Positions 8,598 to 17,465 of a stretch of DNA of 64,000 bases are shown piece by piece. Each line of letters starts with the position of its first letter. The stretch's first letter is position 1. A model generated the notes under the pieces. The model was not told the DNA's origin, did no database searches, and saw nothing but the letters and a program-made list of their open reading frames with translations. The translations under genes were made by a program, and so were the position numbers. Source of the DNA: Psychrobacter cibarius (GTDB lineage Bacteria; Pseudomonadota; Gammaproteobacteria; Pseudomonadales; Moraxellaceae); the NCBI GenBank assembly GCA_030686115.1, contig CP131612.1, positions 1,674,001 to 1,738,000 on the forward strand, written 5' to 3'.

Positions 8598-8903
8598 TCA
8601 TAAAGGTTCAAAAAACATTACACTCGTTTCAGTAGGCGCATAAGGTTTATGGTTACTGTTCTTAGGAATAACGACAACTTCACCAGCGTTCACCTCTACG
8701 GTTTTGTCTTCTAATATAATAAATAACTGTCCTGACAATACGTGAAATAGCTTATCTTCATATTCGTGATTATGCCATTCATACTCACCTTTCAATTTAG
8801 CCAGTTTTACTGTTAATTGATTAAACTGAGCAATATCAGTAGGCTTCCAAAACTGTTCAATATCATCAAGCTCTTTTTTTATATTCGCTATAAGCAGACT
8901 CAT
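8598..8903 (-). CDS. Small cupin-domain protein
   Basis: A 101-residue single-domain cupin, starting at the ATG at 8903, which has a good upstream aggag ribosome site; the longer frame to 8933 has none. The beta-barrel core is visible as EYEWHNHEYEDKLFHVLSG, with the two metal-ligand histidines and glutamate of cupin motif 1, then GEVVVIPKNSNHKPYAP, with the histidine of motif 2. Small cupins of this kind serve as sugar- or metabolite-binding proteins, isomerases or dioxygenase-like enzymes, so the substrate cannot be stated. It is divergent from the AraC gene of the iron island, with a Fur-like site between them. Confidence 0.75.
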   Translation of the reverse strand: MSLLIANIKKELDDIEQFWKPTDIAQFNQLTVKLAKLKGEYEWHNHEYEDKLFHVLSGQLFIILEDKTVEVNAGEVVVIPKNSNHKPYAPTETSVMFFEPL

Positions 8904-8945
8904 GCTTACTCCTTTTTGGTATGTGAATACCATTGAATTATATTT

Positions 8946-8964
8946 AATTGATAATCATTAACAT
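8946..8964. promoter_or_regulatory. Fur-box-like site between cupin and AraC genes
   Basis: The 19-bp stretch aattgataatcattaacat matches the core of the Fur consensus (gataatgataatcattatc) at the central gataatcatt. It lies 133 bp before the araC start and 43 bp before the cupin start, and would make one or both genes iron-responsive. Confidence 0.5.
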
Positions 8965-9096
8965 TAAGATGATTGTTTATTACTAATAATGCTATTATTG
9001 CTTCGAGACTGGAGAACTGGCTATCTATACGTGTAAAGCTATTTTTAGCTGGATATAACATAAACACACATACCAAAACATCTTGATTGTATTTAT

Positions 9097-10053
9097 ATGG
9101 CAAACTTACATGCATTTTACGACCACTATCAGACCGAATACTGGTCTTTCGATCATCCTGATTCTGACTATTTGCTTAAACGTCCAACTTATGATGGCAG
9201 CTCTGGTTATGGTGACTTGCTGAGCTTTCATAATGGTATCATGCTCGGTCGAAACAGCATTGCTAGCAGCCAATCTTTGGTGGAACCCGCCGCACCATTT
9301 TCTTGTGATGTAGGGATGCACTTAATTGTAGATGCGAACTATACCTTACATGCTAGTAATTTACGGACTGATACAAGTATTCATTCGCAGCAAATTTGGC
9401 GACGATCAGGAAATTTTGGTGATATCAACTCTATAGTTGATACTGAATATTTGCAGAATTCTCCTATAAATAGCCATATCGTAACAATCGATTTTAATCA
9501 AACATTGTTGTCGCGCTGGGCAGAAAGCTTCGCTGTTCCAACATGGCTATTACCTTCTAATAATCAAGATCCTGAAATGGTTCAAGTCAGCTTATCCAAC
9601 CAGCCACGTCTACTTGCTCGTGCAGCTTATATCCTCTCTTTACCTTGCTGTACTTTGAGTGATCGATTAGCTTTAGAGAGTCAAGCATTGCTGCTTTGCC
9701 AAGATATTTTAGGCATTCAAGATATATCAGGCCGATTAGCAAACCAAAAAAGCCAAATTGATCAGGCCGTTGATATTATTCGCCAAGAGTACAGTAATAA
9801 ATTAACAATTTCCTTGTTGGCTCAACGAGTGGGTATAAACGAATGCTATCTCAAGCAACAGTTCAAACAACAAACGGGTAAAACAATCGGCAGCTTTATC
9901 CGTGAACTGCGTATGCAGGAAGCAATGCGTTTGTTGCTAGATGAATATAAAAGCGTCCAAGAGACTGCATGGTATGTTGGCTATCGTGATCCTAGCAATT
10001 TCAGTAAAGCTTTTGCCAAATTTTACGGCGTTACACCTACACAACTTATCTAG
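9097..10053 (+). CDS. PchR-like AraC-family regulator of iron uptake
   Basis: Transcriptional regulator of 318 residues. The C-terminal ~100 residues hold the two helix-turn-helix motifs of AraC/XylS proteins, with LTISLLAQRVGINECYLKQQ in the first and the diagnostic ETAWYVGYRDPSNFSKAFAK and FYGVTPTQ in the second. The N-terminal half is a variable effector domain, as in PchR and YbtA-type regulators that sense ferric siderophores. It lies just upstream of, and in line with, a siderophore ABC importer and behind a Fur-like site, which supports a role as an activator of that system. The effector itself is not shown by the sequence. Confidence 0.8.
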   Translation: MANLHAFYDHYQTEYWSFDHPDSDYLLKRPTYDGSSGYGDLLSFHNGIMLGRNSIASSQSLVEPAAPFSCDVGMHLIVDANYTLHASNLRTDTSIHSQQIWRRSGNFGDINSIVDTEYLQNSPINSHIVTIDFNQTLLSRWAESFAVPTWLLPSNNQDPEMVQVSLSNQPRLLARAAYILSLPCCTLSDRLALESQALLLCQDILGIQDISGRLANQKSQIDQAVDIIRQEYSNKLTISLLAQRVGINECYLKQQFKQQTGKTIGSFIRELRMQEAMRLLLDEYKSVQETAWYVGYRDPSNFSKAFAKFYGVTPTQLI

Positions 10054-10390
10054 CCAACCAATAGATGTCAAGCTGCCACAATCTTCTAAAATCAGCTAAA
10101 TAAGCATTGCTGATATACGACTTATTTATGCCAAACTTATGTTGCGCCTGAGTTAATTCAATCTTTAAACCTTGATAAATGCTGAGGTATCGTTCCGAAT
10201 AAGTTCCCTTATTCACGGTATAACTTCCCAATTTCACCTTATATTCAACTTACCTATTCAAACAAGCATAGTATGATTGATTCTCATTTATGCTTTAATG
10301 AAAAATCCTAGCAATGAGTTTTATAGACTGTTGGTGGTATGTTTCAGCGTAGTAAAAAGTCATTCGTAATAAGTAAGAAGAACTTCAATA
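10054..10390. other. Intergenic leader of the siderophore transport operon
   Basis: No gene is supported here. It holds a Fur-box-like site near 10272 and ends at the first permease start codon. A 63-codon minus-strand frame overlapping the araC stop has no ribosome site or family likeness and was left out. Confidence 0.5.
10272..10290. promoter_or_regulatory. Fur-box-like site before the siderophore ABC operon
   Basis: The stretch tatgattgattctcattta keeps the tgattga/tctcatt spacing of a Fur operator with some mismatches, 101 bp upstream of the first permease start. It is a weaker match than the sites before the receptors. Confidence 0.45.
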
Positions 10391-11329
10391 ATGCGCTCAC
10401 TATCTTTGTTACTTATTTTGCTCTGTGCCGTTTCTCTTATGCTGGGCTCAAAACAGACCTCACTTATCGCTCTCTTTAATTTCTCCAACGATGCATGGTT
10501 GACCTTAACGGCGAGCCGTATACCACGGCTGATTGCGCTGGTACTGACAGGAGTGGGTTTGTCTGTTAGCGGCGTGATTTTACAGCACATCGTCCGTAAC
10601 AAGTTTGTTGAGCCCGCAACTTCAGGGGGTTTGGATGCTGCCAAACTTGGCATTTTGGTCTCGCTCACCATGCTTCCTAATGCCAGTACGAGTAGTAAAA
10701 TGGTCTTTGCGCTGGTTTTTTGCTTTGCCGCAAGCTTACTTTTTATTCTCATTATTAGCCGTATTAAGTTTAAGAGCGCTGTGCTTATTCCTGTCCTTGG
10801 GTTGATGTATGGCAGTGTGCTGAGCTCAATTGCGGAGTTTTATGCGTATCGCCATAATATTTTACAAAGTATGCAAGGGTGGTTATTGGGAGATTTCTCA
10901 AGGGTTGTACAAGGTCATTACGAGCTGATTTATATTATTTTTCCCATCATTGTATTAGCCTATATTTATGCCCATCGCTTTACGGTACTGGGTATGGGCG
11001 AGGACATGGCCGCCAGTCTAGGACTCGGCTATGCGGCGACAGCTGCCTTAGGGCTTATGCTAGTCTCAGTAACGGTGGCCGCTTCAGTCATCACCATCGG
11101 CGCCATACCTTTTGTGGGGCTGGTTATTCCAAATCTAGTCGCTCTAAAGTACGGGGAAAACCTGTCGCGGACACTGCCAGTAGTCGCCTTAGGCGGTGCT
11201 TGTTTGCTGCTGATTTGTGATATTTTTGGGCGGCTCGTCATTTATCCTTTTGAGGTTCCCATTGGCCTTACCGCAGGCGGGGTAGGCGGTGTAATATTCC
11301 TTGTGTTAATCATGAAGGGGGTGAGATGA
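10391..11329 (+). CDS. Ferric-siderophore ABC permease 1 (FecCD family)
   Basis: Inner-membrane permease of 312 residues with about nine hydrophobic segments. The FecCD/BtuC family pattern is clear: RIPRLIALVLTGVGLSVSGV near the N-terminus and the ATPase-coupling loop with GMGEDMAASLGL, then GAIPFVGLVIPN. It resembles the first permease of FatDC, CeuBC or YclNO-type importers for ferric catecholate or mixed siderophores. The stop overlaps the start of the next permease (atga). This is the first gene of a tight four-gene operon behind a Fur-like site. Confidence 0.88.
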   Translation: MRSLSLLLILLCAVSLMLGSKQTSLIALFNFSNDAWLTLTASRIPRLIALVLTGVGLSVSGVILQHIVRNKFVEPATSGGLDAAKLGILVSLTMLPNASTSSKMVFALVFCFAASLLFILIISRIKFKSAVLIPVLGLMYGSVLSSIAEFYAYRHNILQSMQGWLLGDFSRVVQGHYELIYIIFPIIVLAYIYAHRFTVLGMGEDMAASLGLGYAATAALGLMLVSVTVAASVITIGAIPFVGLVIPNLVALKYGENLSRTLPVVALGGACLLLICDIFGRLVIYPFEVPIGLTAGGVGGVIFLVLIMKGVR

Positions 11330-12285
11330 GTGCTGCGGCAAAGGTTTGGGCGACCGTGATACTGATTATATTGCTGGCGCTTATCTTCTTATTGATAGGC
11401 TCTGATTTAGATTTTGATTACTTAATTCCTAAGCGTTTGATGCGTCTAGCGACTATTGTTCTCGGTAGTATATGCTTAGCTTTTTCATCTATAATCTTTC
11501 AGACTATTGTTGGCAATCGTATTTTGGCGCCTTCTATCATGGGCTATGAGGCTGTTTATTTATTGTGGCAAGTGCTGCTGCTGTTTGTGATGGGTACAAA
11601 TGGACTGATGCTGCTGGGTGTCAGTGGTGATTTTATCGTATCAATCGTATCAATCGTATTGATGCTGGCATATTCTTGGGCACTTCATCACTGGCTTTTC
11701 CCTCGATGTAAAAATGATGTCTATACCTTGTTGTTATTTGGCTTGGTGTTGACGATGGTCATCGGTACGGTTACGCAGTTTATTCAGCTGCGTATTAGCC
11801 CTGGCGAGTTTTCGGTTTTTCAGGGGTTAAGCTATACCTCGTTTCATCGATCTCAGCCAGAGACTCTGTTTTATGGAGCGCTTGCGGTAGCCACCGTACT
11901 ATGGGTTAGTCGTAAGACACTGCCTGTTTTAGATGTGATGGCGCTTGGCCGTGAGCCGTCGCTGTCTCTTGGTGTAAACCATCCTAGATACGTTAAGTTA
12001 TATCTGGCTTTAATTGCCATTTTGGTGGCTGTGTCAACGAGCTTGATCGGTCCTACGGTATTTATGGGTGTGTTCATTGCCAACATCGCTTATGCGCTTG
12101 CAGGGAGTAACCAGCATAGAGTCACCTTACCCATCGCTTGTGCCATTACTATCGCCATATTTTTAGTCGCTCAAATCTTTGTTGAGCATGTCTTTAATTA
12201 TAAAACCAGTGTCAGTATTCTCGTCAACCTTGTGGGTGGCATCTATTTTCTTGCGCTGACTGTCCGTACTAGAGGGTTCACATGA
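11326..12285 (+). CDS. Ferric-siderophore ABC permease 2 (FecCD family)
   Basis: Second transmembrane subunit, 319 residues, overlapping its upstream partner by 4 bp and the ATPase gene downstream by 4 bp. It carries the family signatures RLMRLATIVLGSICLAFSS and the coupling motif ALGREPSLSLGV, then LIGPTVFMGVFIANIAY. It would form a heterodimeric channel with permease 1. A short 9-bp in-frame repeat near 11635-11660 encodes the IVSIVSIV stretch inside a transmembrane helix. Confidence 0.87.
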   Translation: MSAAAKVWATVILIILLALIFLLIGSDLDFDYLIPKRLMRLATIVLGSICLAFSSIIFQTIVGNRILAPSIMGYEAVYLLWQVLLLFVMGTNGLMLLGVSGDFIVSIVSIVLMLAYSWALHHWLFPRCKNDVYTLLLFGLVLTMVIGTVTQFIQLRISPGEFSVFQGLSYTSFHRSQPETLFYGALAVATVLWVSRKTLPVLDVMALGREPSLSLGVNHPRYVKLYLALIAILVAVSTSLIGPTVFMGVFIANIAYALAGSNQHRVTLPIACAITIAIFLVAQIFVEHVFNYKTSVSILVNLVGGIYFLALTVRTRGFT

Positions 12286-13058
12286 TTACCATCAACCATG
12301 TCCATAAAAACTATGGCAAAAAATCTGTGCTATCAGATATCAGCCTAGAATTTCAGGCTGGCAGTGTTACCTCTTTAATTGGTCCTAATGGTGCTGGAAA
12401 ATCCACCTTGTTGATGATGATGGCAAGGCTATTGGAGCCAAGTAGCGGTGAGATATCATTCAATGATCGCAACATCCGTGAGATTCGCACTGCTGAATAC
12501 GCGCATCATGTTGCGACACTGCGGCAGTCTCCAGGGTTTAATCTACGATTGACTGTAGAGGAGCTGATCTCCTTTGGGCGCTTTCCGTATAGCCGTGGTG
12601 CGTTAACCACAGAAGATCGACGCATCATTGATGAGGCCATTGATTTTTTGGCATTAGAGCCTCTACGTCATTCTTATCTGGATGAATTAAGTGGTGGACA
12701 GCGGCAAATGGCTTTTTTGGCGATGACCATCGCGCAACAGACAGATGTGTTGTTATTGGATGAGCCACTAAACAATCTTGACATGAAGCATGCCGTGCAA
12801 ATCATGCAAGCCTTACGCCGTCTATGTGATGAGCGGGGGCGCACGGTGATTTTGGTGATTCATGATATCAATTTTGCAGCCAATTATTCTGATTATATTG
12901 TGGCGTTGAAGCATGGCGCGCTTACATTTAGTGGACTGTCTGAACAGGTCGTGACAGAAACCAACTTAAGTGAGTTATACGATCTTGATTTTGAGATCAT
13001 TCGTAGTGAACGTGGTTGCCTGTGCAACTACTTCAATTTATCAGAGGTAAAAGTATGA
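12282..13058 (+). CDS. Ferric-siderophore ABC ATPase (FecE family)
   Basis: Cytoplasmic ATPase of 258 residues that powers siderophore import. Walker A (GPNGAGKST, residues 34-42), the signature LSGGQ (136-140) and Walker B with the catalytic glutamate (VLLLDEP, 156-162) are intact, and the switch histidine appears in LVIHDINFA. The start overlaps permease 2 and the stop overlaps the start of the binding protein (atga), so all four genes are translationally coupled. Confidence 0.9.
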   Translation: MITINHVHKNYGKKSVLSDISLEFQAGSVTSLIGPNGAGKSTLLMMMARLLEPSSGEISFNDRNIREIRTAEYAHHVATLRQSPGFNLRLTVEELISFGRFPYSRGALTTEDRRIIDEAIDFLALEPLRHSYLDELSGGQRQMAFLAMTIAQQTDVLLLDEPLNNLDMKHAVQIMQALRRLCDERGRTVILVIHDINFAANYSDYIVALKHGALTFSGLSEQVVTETNLSELYDLDFEIIRSERGCLCNYFNLSEVKV

Positions 13059-14041
13059 TTTTGAATAAGAGAGGTTGGGTCTGGATACTGACCATGTCGG
13101 CAGCGGTATCATTACAAGGATGCGAAAAAGCATCTACTGAGCTGACAAATGAGCCAGCACACGCGTCACAAAAACTTGAGACGCCCATCACGATCAAGCA
13201 TGAGCTTGGTACTACTGTCATCAATAATCGAGTGCAACGCGTTGCGGTACTGGATATGAATGAAGCTGATTTTTTGGATCAGCTCGATGTTCCGATTGCA
13301 GGAATGGTCAAAGACTATATTCCCCACTTTCTTTCGCAGTACAAAGCGGATGACGCAGTAGAGGACTTGGGCGCTATCGTTCAGCCAAATATGGAACGTA
13401 TCCATGCGCTACATCCTGATCTGATTTTGATGACCCCGCTGCACGCCGCTAACTATCAAGAGCTGTCAGAGATTGCACCGACTCTACATTTCGATGTGAA
13501 TTTTGATAACAGTCAGCAGCATATAGCTGGTGTTAAAAGTCACTTATTAACCTTAGGTCGTATTTTTCATAAGGAGGCATTGGCAGAACAAAAAGCCACG
13601 CAGTTAGATACAAGAGTCAAAGAGGTTCAGGACTTCACAAAAAACCGCCCAGAAAAAGCACTGGTTGTCTTACATAATAATGGGGCTTTTAGCAATTTTG
13701 GGCTGCAATCACGCTATGGTTTTATCTTCAATGACTTGGGCGTCAAGCCTGCGAGTACGATTGTAGAGACCAGCCTGCATGGACAGCCGATTTCTAGCGA
13801 ATTTATACAGCAGGCAGATCCAGACATTCTTTATATTGTAGACCGTACCGCTGTCATGGAGCATCGCGCTATTATCAATCCTGATGATGTGAGCAACCCT
13901 TTACTTCGTCAAACAACAGCATGGAAAAATGGTCGTGTTGTTTTTGTTGATGCAGATGCGTGGTATATAGCAGCCGCTAGCCCAACCTCATTAAACATCA
14001 TAATGGACGATGTCCTCAAAGGCTATCAGCCAACGTCCTAG
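13055..14041 (+). CDS. Ferric-siderophore-binding lipoprotein
   Basis: Periplasmic substrate-binding protein, 328 residues, of the CeuE/FatB/YclQ type. The ATG at 13055 was preferred over the earlier in-frame start at 13016: it has an agagg ribosome site and overlaps the ATPase stop, and it gives a proper lipoprotein signal ending SLQGC (Cys23). The rest has the class III binding protein pattern: VQRVAVLDMNEADFLDQL, then VEDLGAIVQPNMERIHALHPDLI, and a C-terminal half with ADPDILYIVDRT. These features fit capture of a ferric catecholate or related complex. The exact siderophore is not determined. Confidence 0.88.
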   Translation: MILNKRGWVWILTMSAAVSLQGCEKASTELTNEPAHASQKLETPITIKHELGTTVINNRVQRVAVLDMNEADFLDQLDVPIAGMVKDYIPHFLSQYKADDAVEDLGAIVQPNMERIHALHPDLILMTPLHAANYQELSEIAPTLHFDVNFDNSQQHIAGVKSHLLTLGRIFHKEALAEQKATQLDTRVKEVQDFTKNRPEKALVVLHNNGAFSNFGLQSRYGFIFNDLGVKPASTIVETSLHGQPISSEFIQQADPDILYIVDRTAVMEHRAIINPDDVSNPLLRQTTAWKNGRVVFVDADAWYIAAASPTSLNIIMDDVLKGYQPTS

Positions 14042-14091
14042 AGACACTCTAGGAACCTTCTAAGACGAACGATGTTTTTTAACGTAGGACT

Positions 14092-14105
14092 AGGACACGC
14101 CCTAG
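14092..14105. repeat. Isolated terminus matching the MITE-like inverted repeat
   Basis: The 14-bp stretch aggacacgccctag differs at one base from the right terminus of the element at 29221-29394. No second terminus could be paired with it here, so it may be a remnant or chance similarity. Confidence 0.35.
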
Positions 14106-14149
14106 TGAATAATTAAGTGAGAAAGAGAGGGTTCTTTTTATCCTAAATT

Positions 14150-14168
14150 TTTAATGATTATCATTTGT
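14150..14168. promoter_or_regulatory. Fur box before the first TonB receptor
   Basis: The stretch tttaatgattatcatttgt contains the near-palindrome aatgattatcatt, a strong match to the Fur core, 48 bp upstream of the receptor start codon. It implies iron-repressed expression. Confidence 0.7.
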
Positions 14169-14215
14169 ATTTTTATTCGCATTATTATTTTCCATCAGAA
14201 CAAGAGGACGTTTCC

Positions 14216-16513
14216 ATGTACCAACTTCAACACCTAGATCATAAAAATAGGGTCAAACAGCGGGCGACACTGACCAAACCTTCTTTCGCGCTCAATTATA
14301 TCGTATCAGCAAGACTTGCCATGTCTTTGAGCCTAGTCGCTGGGACGGTATTCATCTGTATGCCATCAGCGTATGCACAGACAAATAGTAATGTGATACA
14401 TAGTGAGCAAACCACTGAGTCTGGCAATGGAGCGCAAAACCCACCGTTAGAGGAGGATAACAACGTTCCTACAGTGACCTTGCCTGCGATAACAGTAGTG
14501 GCAGAACGCAATGACAATCCTATCTACTCAGGTGGGCAGGTGACCTATACCAATCACGCTGGATTCTTGGGAAATAAGGATTTTTTAGAGACGCCGTTTA
14601 GTGCCATCAGCTATACCGATAAATTTATTGAAGATCAGCAAGCCACCGATATTACGGCTGTCATCGCTGCTACTGATCCTGCCGTCTTTAGCAGTGGGGT
14701 TGGTGGCCAGAATCTTGAAAGTTATTCTATCCGTGGATTCTCTTCAGACATTGGTGATGTTACGGTAGACGGGCTATTCGGTATGGCACCTTATTATCGT
14801 AGCTCACCTGAGATGTTTGAGCGTATCGAAGTACTTAAAGGGCCCTCAGCTTTATTGAATGGTATGCCGCCCAAAGGCTCAGTAGGCGGTGCAGTCAATC
14901 TAGTGCCTAAACGAGCAGGCGATGAGCCGTTGACGCGAGTGACGGCAAGATATTTATCAGACTCACAACTTGGTGGGCATGTGGATGTAGGACGGCGTTT
15001 TGGTGAAGACAAGCAGTTTGGTGTTCGGATTAATGGTGCTTATAGAGAGGGTGATAGTGCAGTAAATGATCAAGAAAAACAAGCGCAACTGGCTTCTGTT
15101 GCACTGGACTGGAAAGGAGAGCGTGCTCGATTATCGACAGATCTTTATCATAGTAAAGATCGTGTCGATGGACCGACTCGCGGTCTCACCCTAGCACCAG
15201 GATTGTCAATTCCTAAGCCGCCCAAACCAGCGACTCTATTGAACCCAAGCTGGGCATTTAATGATAGTGAAGATAAGGGGCTAATGATACGTGGTGAATA
15301 TGATGTGACTGATGATTTAATGATTTATGGTGCGGGCGGAAATAGTAAAACAAAATTTAAGTCGCAGAGTGCCTCTGTCGCGCAGATTATCAATGCCGCA
15401 GGAGACTATCGGACTAACCTTGGAGAAGTTGATGATGAAATCGAAAGACAGTCTGCTGAGATAGGGTTAAAAAGTAAATTCCAAACAGGACGAGTTAATC
15501 ATCAATTGGCATTTAACATCGTTGACTATCAGGAAGATTATGATTTAAGTGCTAGAAGGGGTTTATTAGCTGAAGATTGGGTCACGAACATATATAAACC
15601 AGTATGGGAGTCGCGTAATATTCCCTTCAATTCTCCTGCGCTACTGAACACAAAAACGAATTTGACCAGCTATGGTCTTGCAGACACACTGTCTTTTGCT
15701 GAGGATAAATATCAGCTGACTTTAGGACTACGCCATCAACAGGTAGAAAGTAAACAAGCAGGTATGCTGGCATCAGCAAAGGATTACAACGAAAGTGCGA
15801 CTACGCCATCAATAGCGCTACTAAGTAAAGTAAACGATCAAGTTTCTTTATATGCTAACTATATAGAAGGTTTGAGCCAAGGTTCTACTGCACCGATAGA
15901 TGCAGAAAATGCTGGTGAAATGTTTGCCCCTTATAAGACGCAACAAAAAGAAGTTGGCGTAAAGCTTGATCTTGGTGAATTCTCACACACCCTAAGTGTT
16001 TATGAAATAGAGAAACCTAATAGTTATTTGGACCCTGTTAGTAATATCTTTTCTTATGCTGGCGAACAGCGTAACCGAGGTGTTGAATGGGGATTTTTTG
16101 GCTCACCCATTGAAGATATACGCCTAATGGGTGGGGTTTCATATATTGATGCGAAGCTAACCAAGACGCTTGGTGGCGTTAATGAGGGCAATAGAGCTAC
16201 AGGTGTCCCAAAATGGCAGTCTAAGCTTGGCGTTGAATGGGACCTACCTTTTATTCAAGATTTGACATTGACAGCTAATGCAAACTCGATATCTAAGCAA
16301 TATCTTGATGCAGGCAACTCACTGTCATTACCAGGTCGCACTGTATATGATTTAGGTGCACGTTATGCCACCTCTATTGATAAAAAGCCGCTGACATTGA
16401 GAACAAGTGTTGCTAACGTAACCAATAAAGCCTATTGGGCAAAGCCGCATTATACCAGTCTTGGCTTGGGCGAGCCGCGTACCTTTATGCTGTCAGCCAC
16501 AATGGATTTTTGA
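14216..16513 (+). CDS. TonB-dependent siderophore receptor (FhuE/FcuA type)
   Basis: Outer-membrane receptor of 765 residues from the ATG at 14216, which has an agagg site; an upstream in-frame start at 14165 overlaps the Fur box. A signal sequence ends near SAYAQ. The plug domain is seen in NLESYSIRGFSSDIGDVTVDG and ERIEVLKGPSALLNG, and the barrel runs to a terminal aromatic (MLSATMDF), as needed for outer-membrane insertion. The layout fits the FpvA/FhuE/FcuA group for ferric siderophores. It follows the ABC operon directly and has its own Fur box, so it probably delivers the substrate of that importer. Confidence 0.9.
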   Translation: MYQLQHLDHKNRVKQRATLTKPSFALNYIVSARLAMSLSLVAGTVFICMPSAYAQTNSNVIHSEQTTESGNGAQNPPLEEDNNVPTVTLPAITVVAERNDNPIYSGGQVTYTNHAGFLGNKDFLETPFSAISYTDKFIEDQQATDITAVIAATDPAVFSSGVGGQNLESYSIRGFSSDIGDVTVDGLFGMAPYYRSSPEMFERIEVLKGPSALLNGMPPKGSVGGAVNLVPKRAGDEPLTRVTARYLSDSQLGGHVDVGRRFGEDKQFGVRINGAYREGDSAVNDQEKQAQLASVALDWKGERARLSTDLYHSKDRVDGPTRGLTLAPGLSIPKPPKPATLLNPSWAFNDSEDKGLMIRGEYDVTDDLMIYGAGGNSKTKFKSQSASVAQIINAAGDYRTNLGEVDDEIERQSAEIGLKSKFQTGRVNHQLAFNIVDYQEDYDLSARRGLLAEDWVTNIYKPVWESRNIPFNSPALLNTKTNLTSYGLADTLSFAEDKYQLTLGLRHQQVESKQAGMLASAKDYNESATTPSIALLSKVNDQVSLYANYIEGLSQGSTAPIDAENAGEMFAPYKTQQKEVGVKLDLGEFSHTLSVYEIEKPNSYLDPVSNIFSYAGEQRNRGVEWGFFGSPIEDIRLMGGVSYIDAKLTKTLGGVNEGNRATGVPKWQSKLGVEWDLPFIQDLTLTANANSISKQYLDAGNSLSLPGRTVYDLGARYATSIDKKPLTLRTSVANVTNKAYWAKPHYTSLGLGEPRTFMLSATMDF

Positions 16514-16847
16514 TTTGAGTTAAGGCGTGTTTGTAATATCATTATAGATTAGTGAATTATAGTGCTAAAGATTTGCCGCACCAAAATAGGAAATTTATTA
16601 GCATATAATTCACTCTTCTGTGAGTTCAAGGCTCAAAAAGTAGATGAGACGTAGACTTAGCGATATCAATAATTACTCGTTATTCTACTGGCAAGTTGTT
16701 ACCTAAAGCATAAATAGAATGGTGCTCATTGAAAGCTTGTTATAGGCTTACTGAATTATATTTAAACACATCATATTAACGCACCCGATTAATTCTTAAG
16801 ATGAAAAGTAGATTTAGCGGTGCCTATTGGAGTGCTTTTTATGGCAC

Positions 16848-17348
16848 TTAAAATGAAGGAGTGAGCCACAGCTCCATAATCATGCCTAGCAGAACGAAAG
16901 TGACACCTACTGAACACCCAGTATTTATCTCTCTTGCCGGCAAATTCATAAGACCGTATTGGTCTAATATTAATGAAATGAGCAGTAGCGTACTACCACG
17001 GCGAGCCACTTCTGCGAATTGTTGTTCTAAATCCATAGTACATCGACGTCACCAGCAGCTTCCACCGCTCGTCCAAAGATCACAATCACCTTAGCTTGAG
17101 CATCCAGCTCATGACTACTACGCCAATCGTTGTCAAAATTAAGCAAACTAACAAAGCTACTGAAATAAAAATAGCAATGAGTTTGCCTTTTGAGAGGACG
17201 GCAATATAGTCAGTTCAATCTCATTTGGCGTTCTGGTACGTTTGGCACCCTCTATTCTACCAAGGCCATCATAAATAGATGTCGAATCTTGAGTGACGCT
17301 GGAGCAGTATTTTTTGGGAGTAATAAGGGGTTTCGATATTGTAAATAA
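16848..17348 (-). pseudogene. Frameshifted remnant of a membrane protein gene
   Basis: Reading the minus strand from 17348 to 16848 gives four protein-like pieces in successive, overlapping frames: a soluble piece with GRIEGAKRTRTPNEIELTIL, a membrane piece (17214-17086) with GKLIAIFISVALLVCLILTT, a piece ending near 17027 with AQAKVIVIFGRAVEAAGDVD, and a final 62-residue piece (17036-16848) with RGSTLLLISLILDQYG and a second hydrophobic stretch. Joined, they would make a two-helix membrane protein of about 165 residues. At least three frameshifts and no start codon indicate decay. The parent family is not recognised. Confidence 0.5.
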
Positions 17349-17358
17349 TTATAGAAAC

Positions 17359-17377
17359 AACAATGATTATCATTTAC
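17359..17377. promoter_or_regulatory. Fur box before the second TonB receptor
   Basis: The stretch aacaatgattatcatttac holds the same aatgattatcatt core as the site at 14150 and lies 89 bp upstream of the receptor start. It is the clearest sign that the receptor is repressed by iron. Confidence 0.7.
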
Positions 17378-17465
17378 AATATTGTTCACAAAGTTAGTAC
17401 ACATAGCATTATTAGCTAAATATAACTTTTACCACTCTTTGATCCTCCAATTAAGTGAAGTGAAT

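Noticed and set aside
9106..9321. 71-codon minus-strand frame over the AraC start
   Set aside because: It is antisense to a well-supported AraC coding region.
11635..11660. 9-bp repeated unit in a permease gene
   Set aside because: It encodes an IVSIVS helix stretch in frame and is explained by membrane-protein codon repetition.
17382..17465. Longer N-terminus for the second TonB receptor, from a TTG
   Set aside because: It runs through the Fur-box promoter region and would precede the signal peptide.
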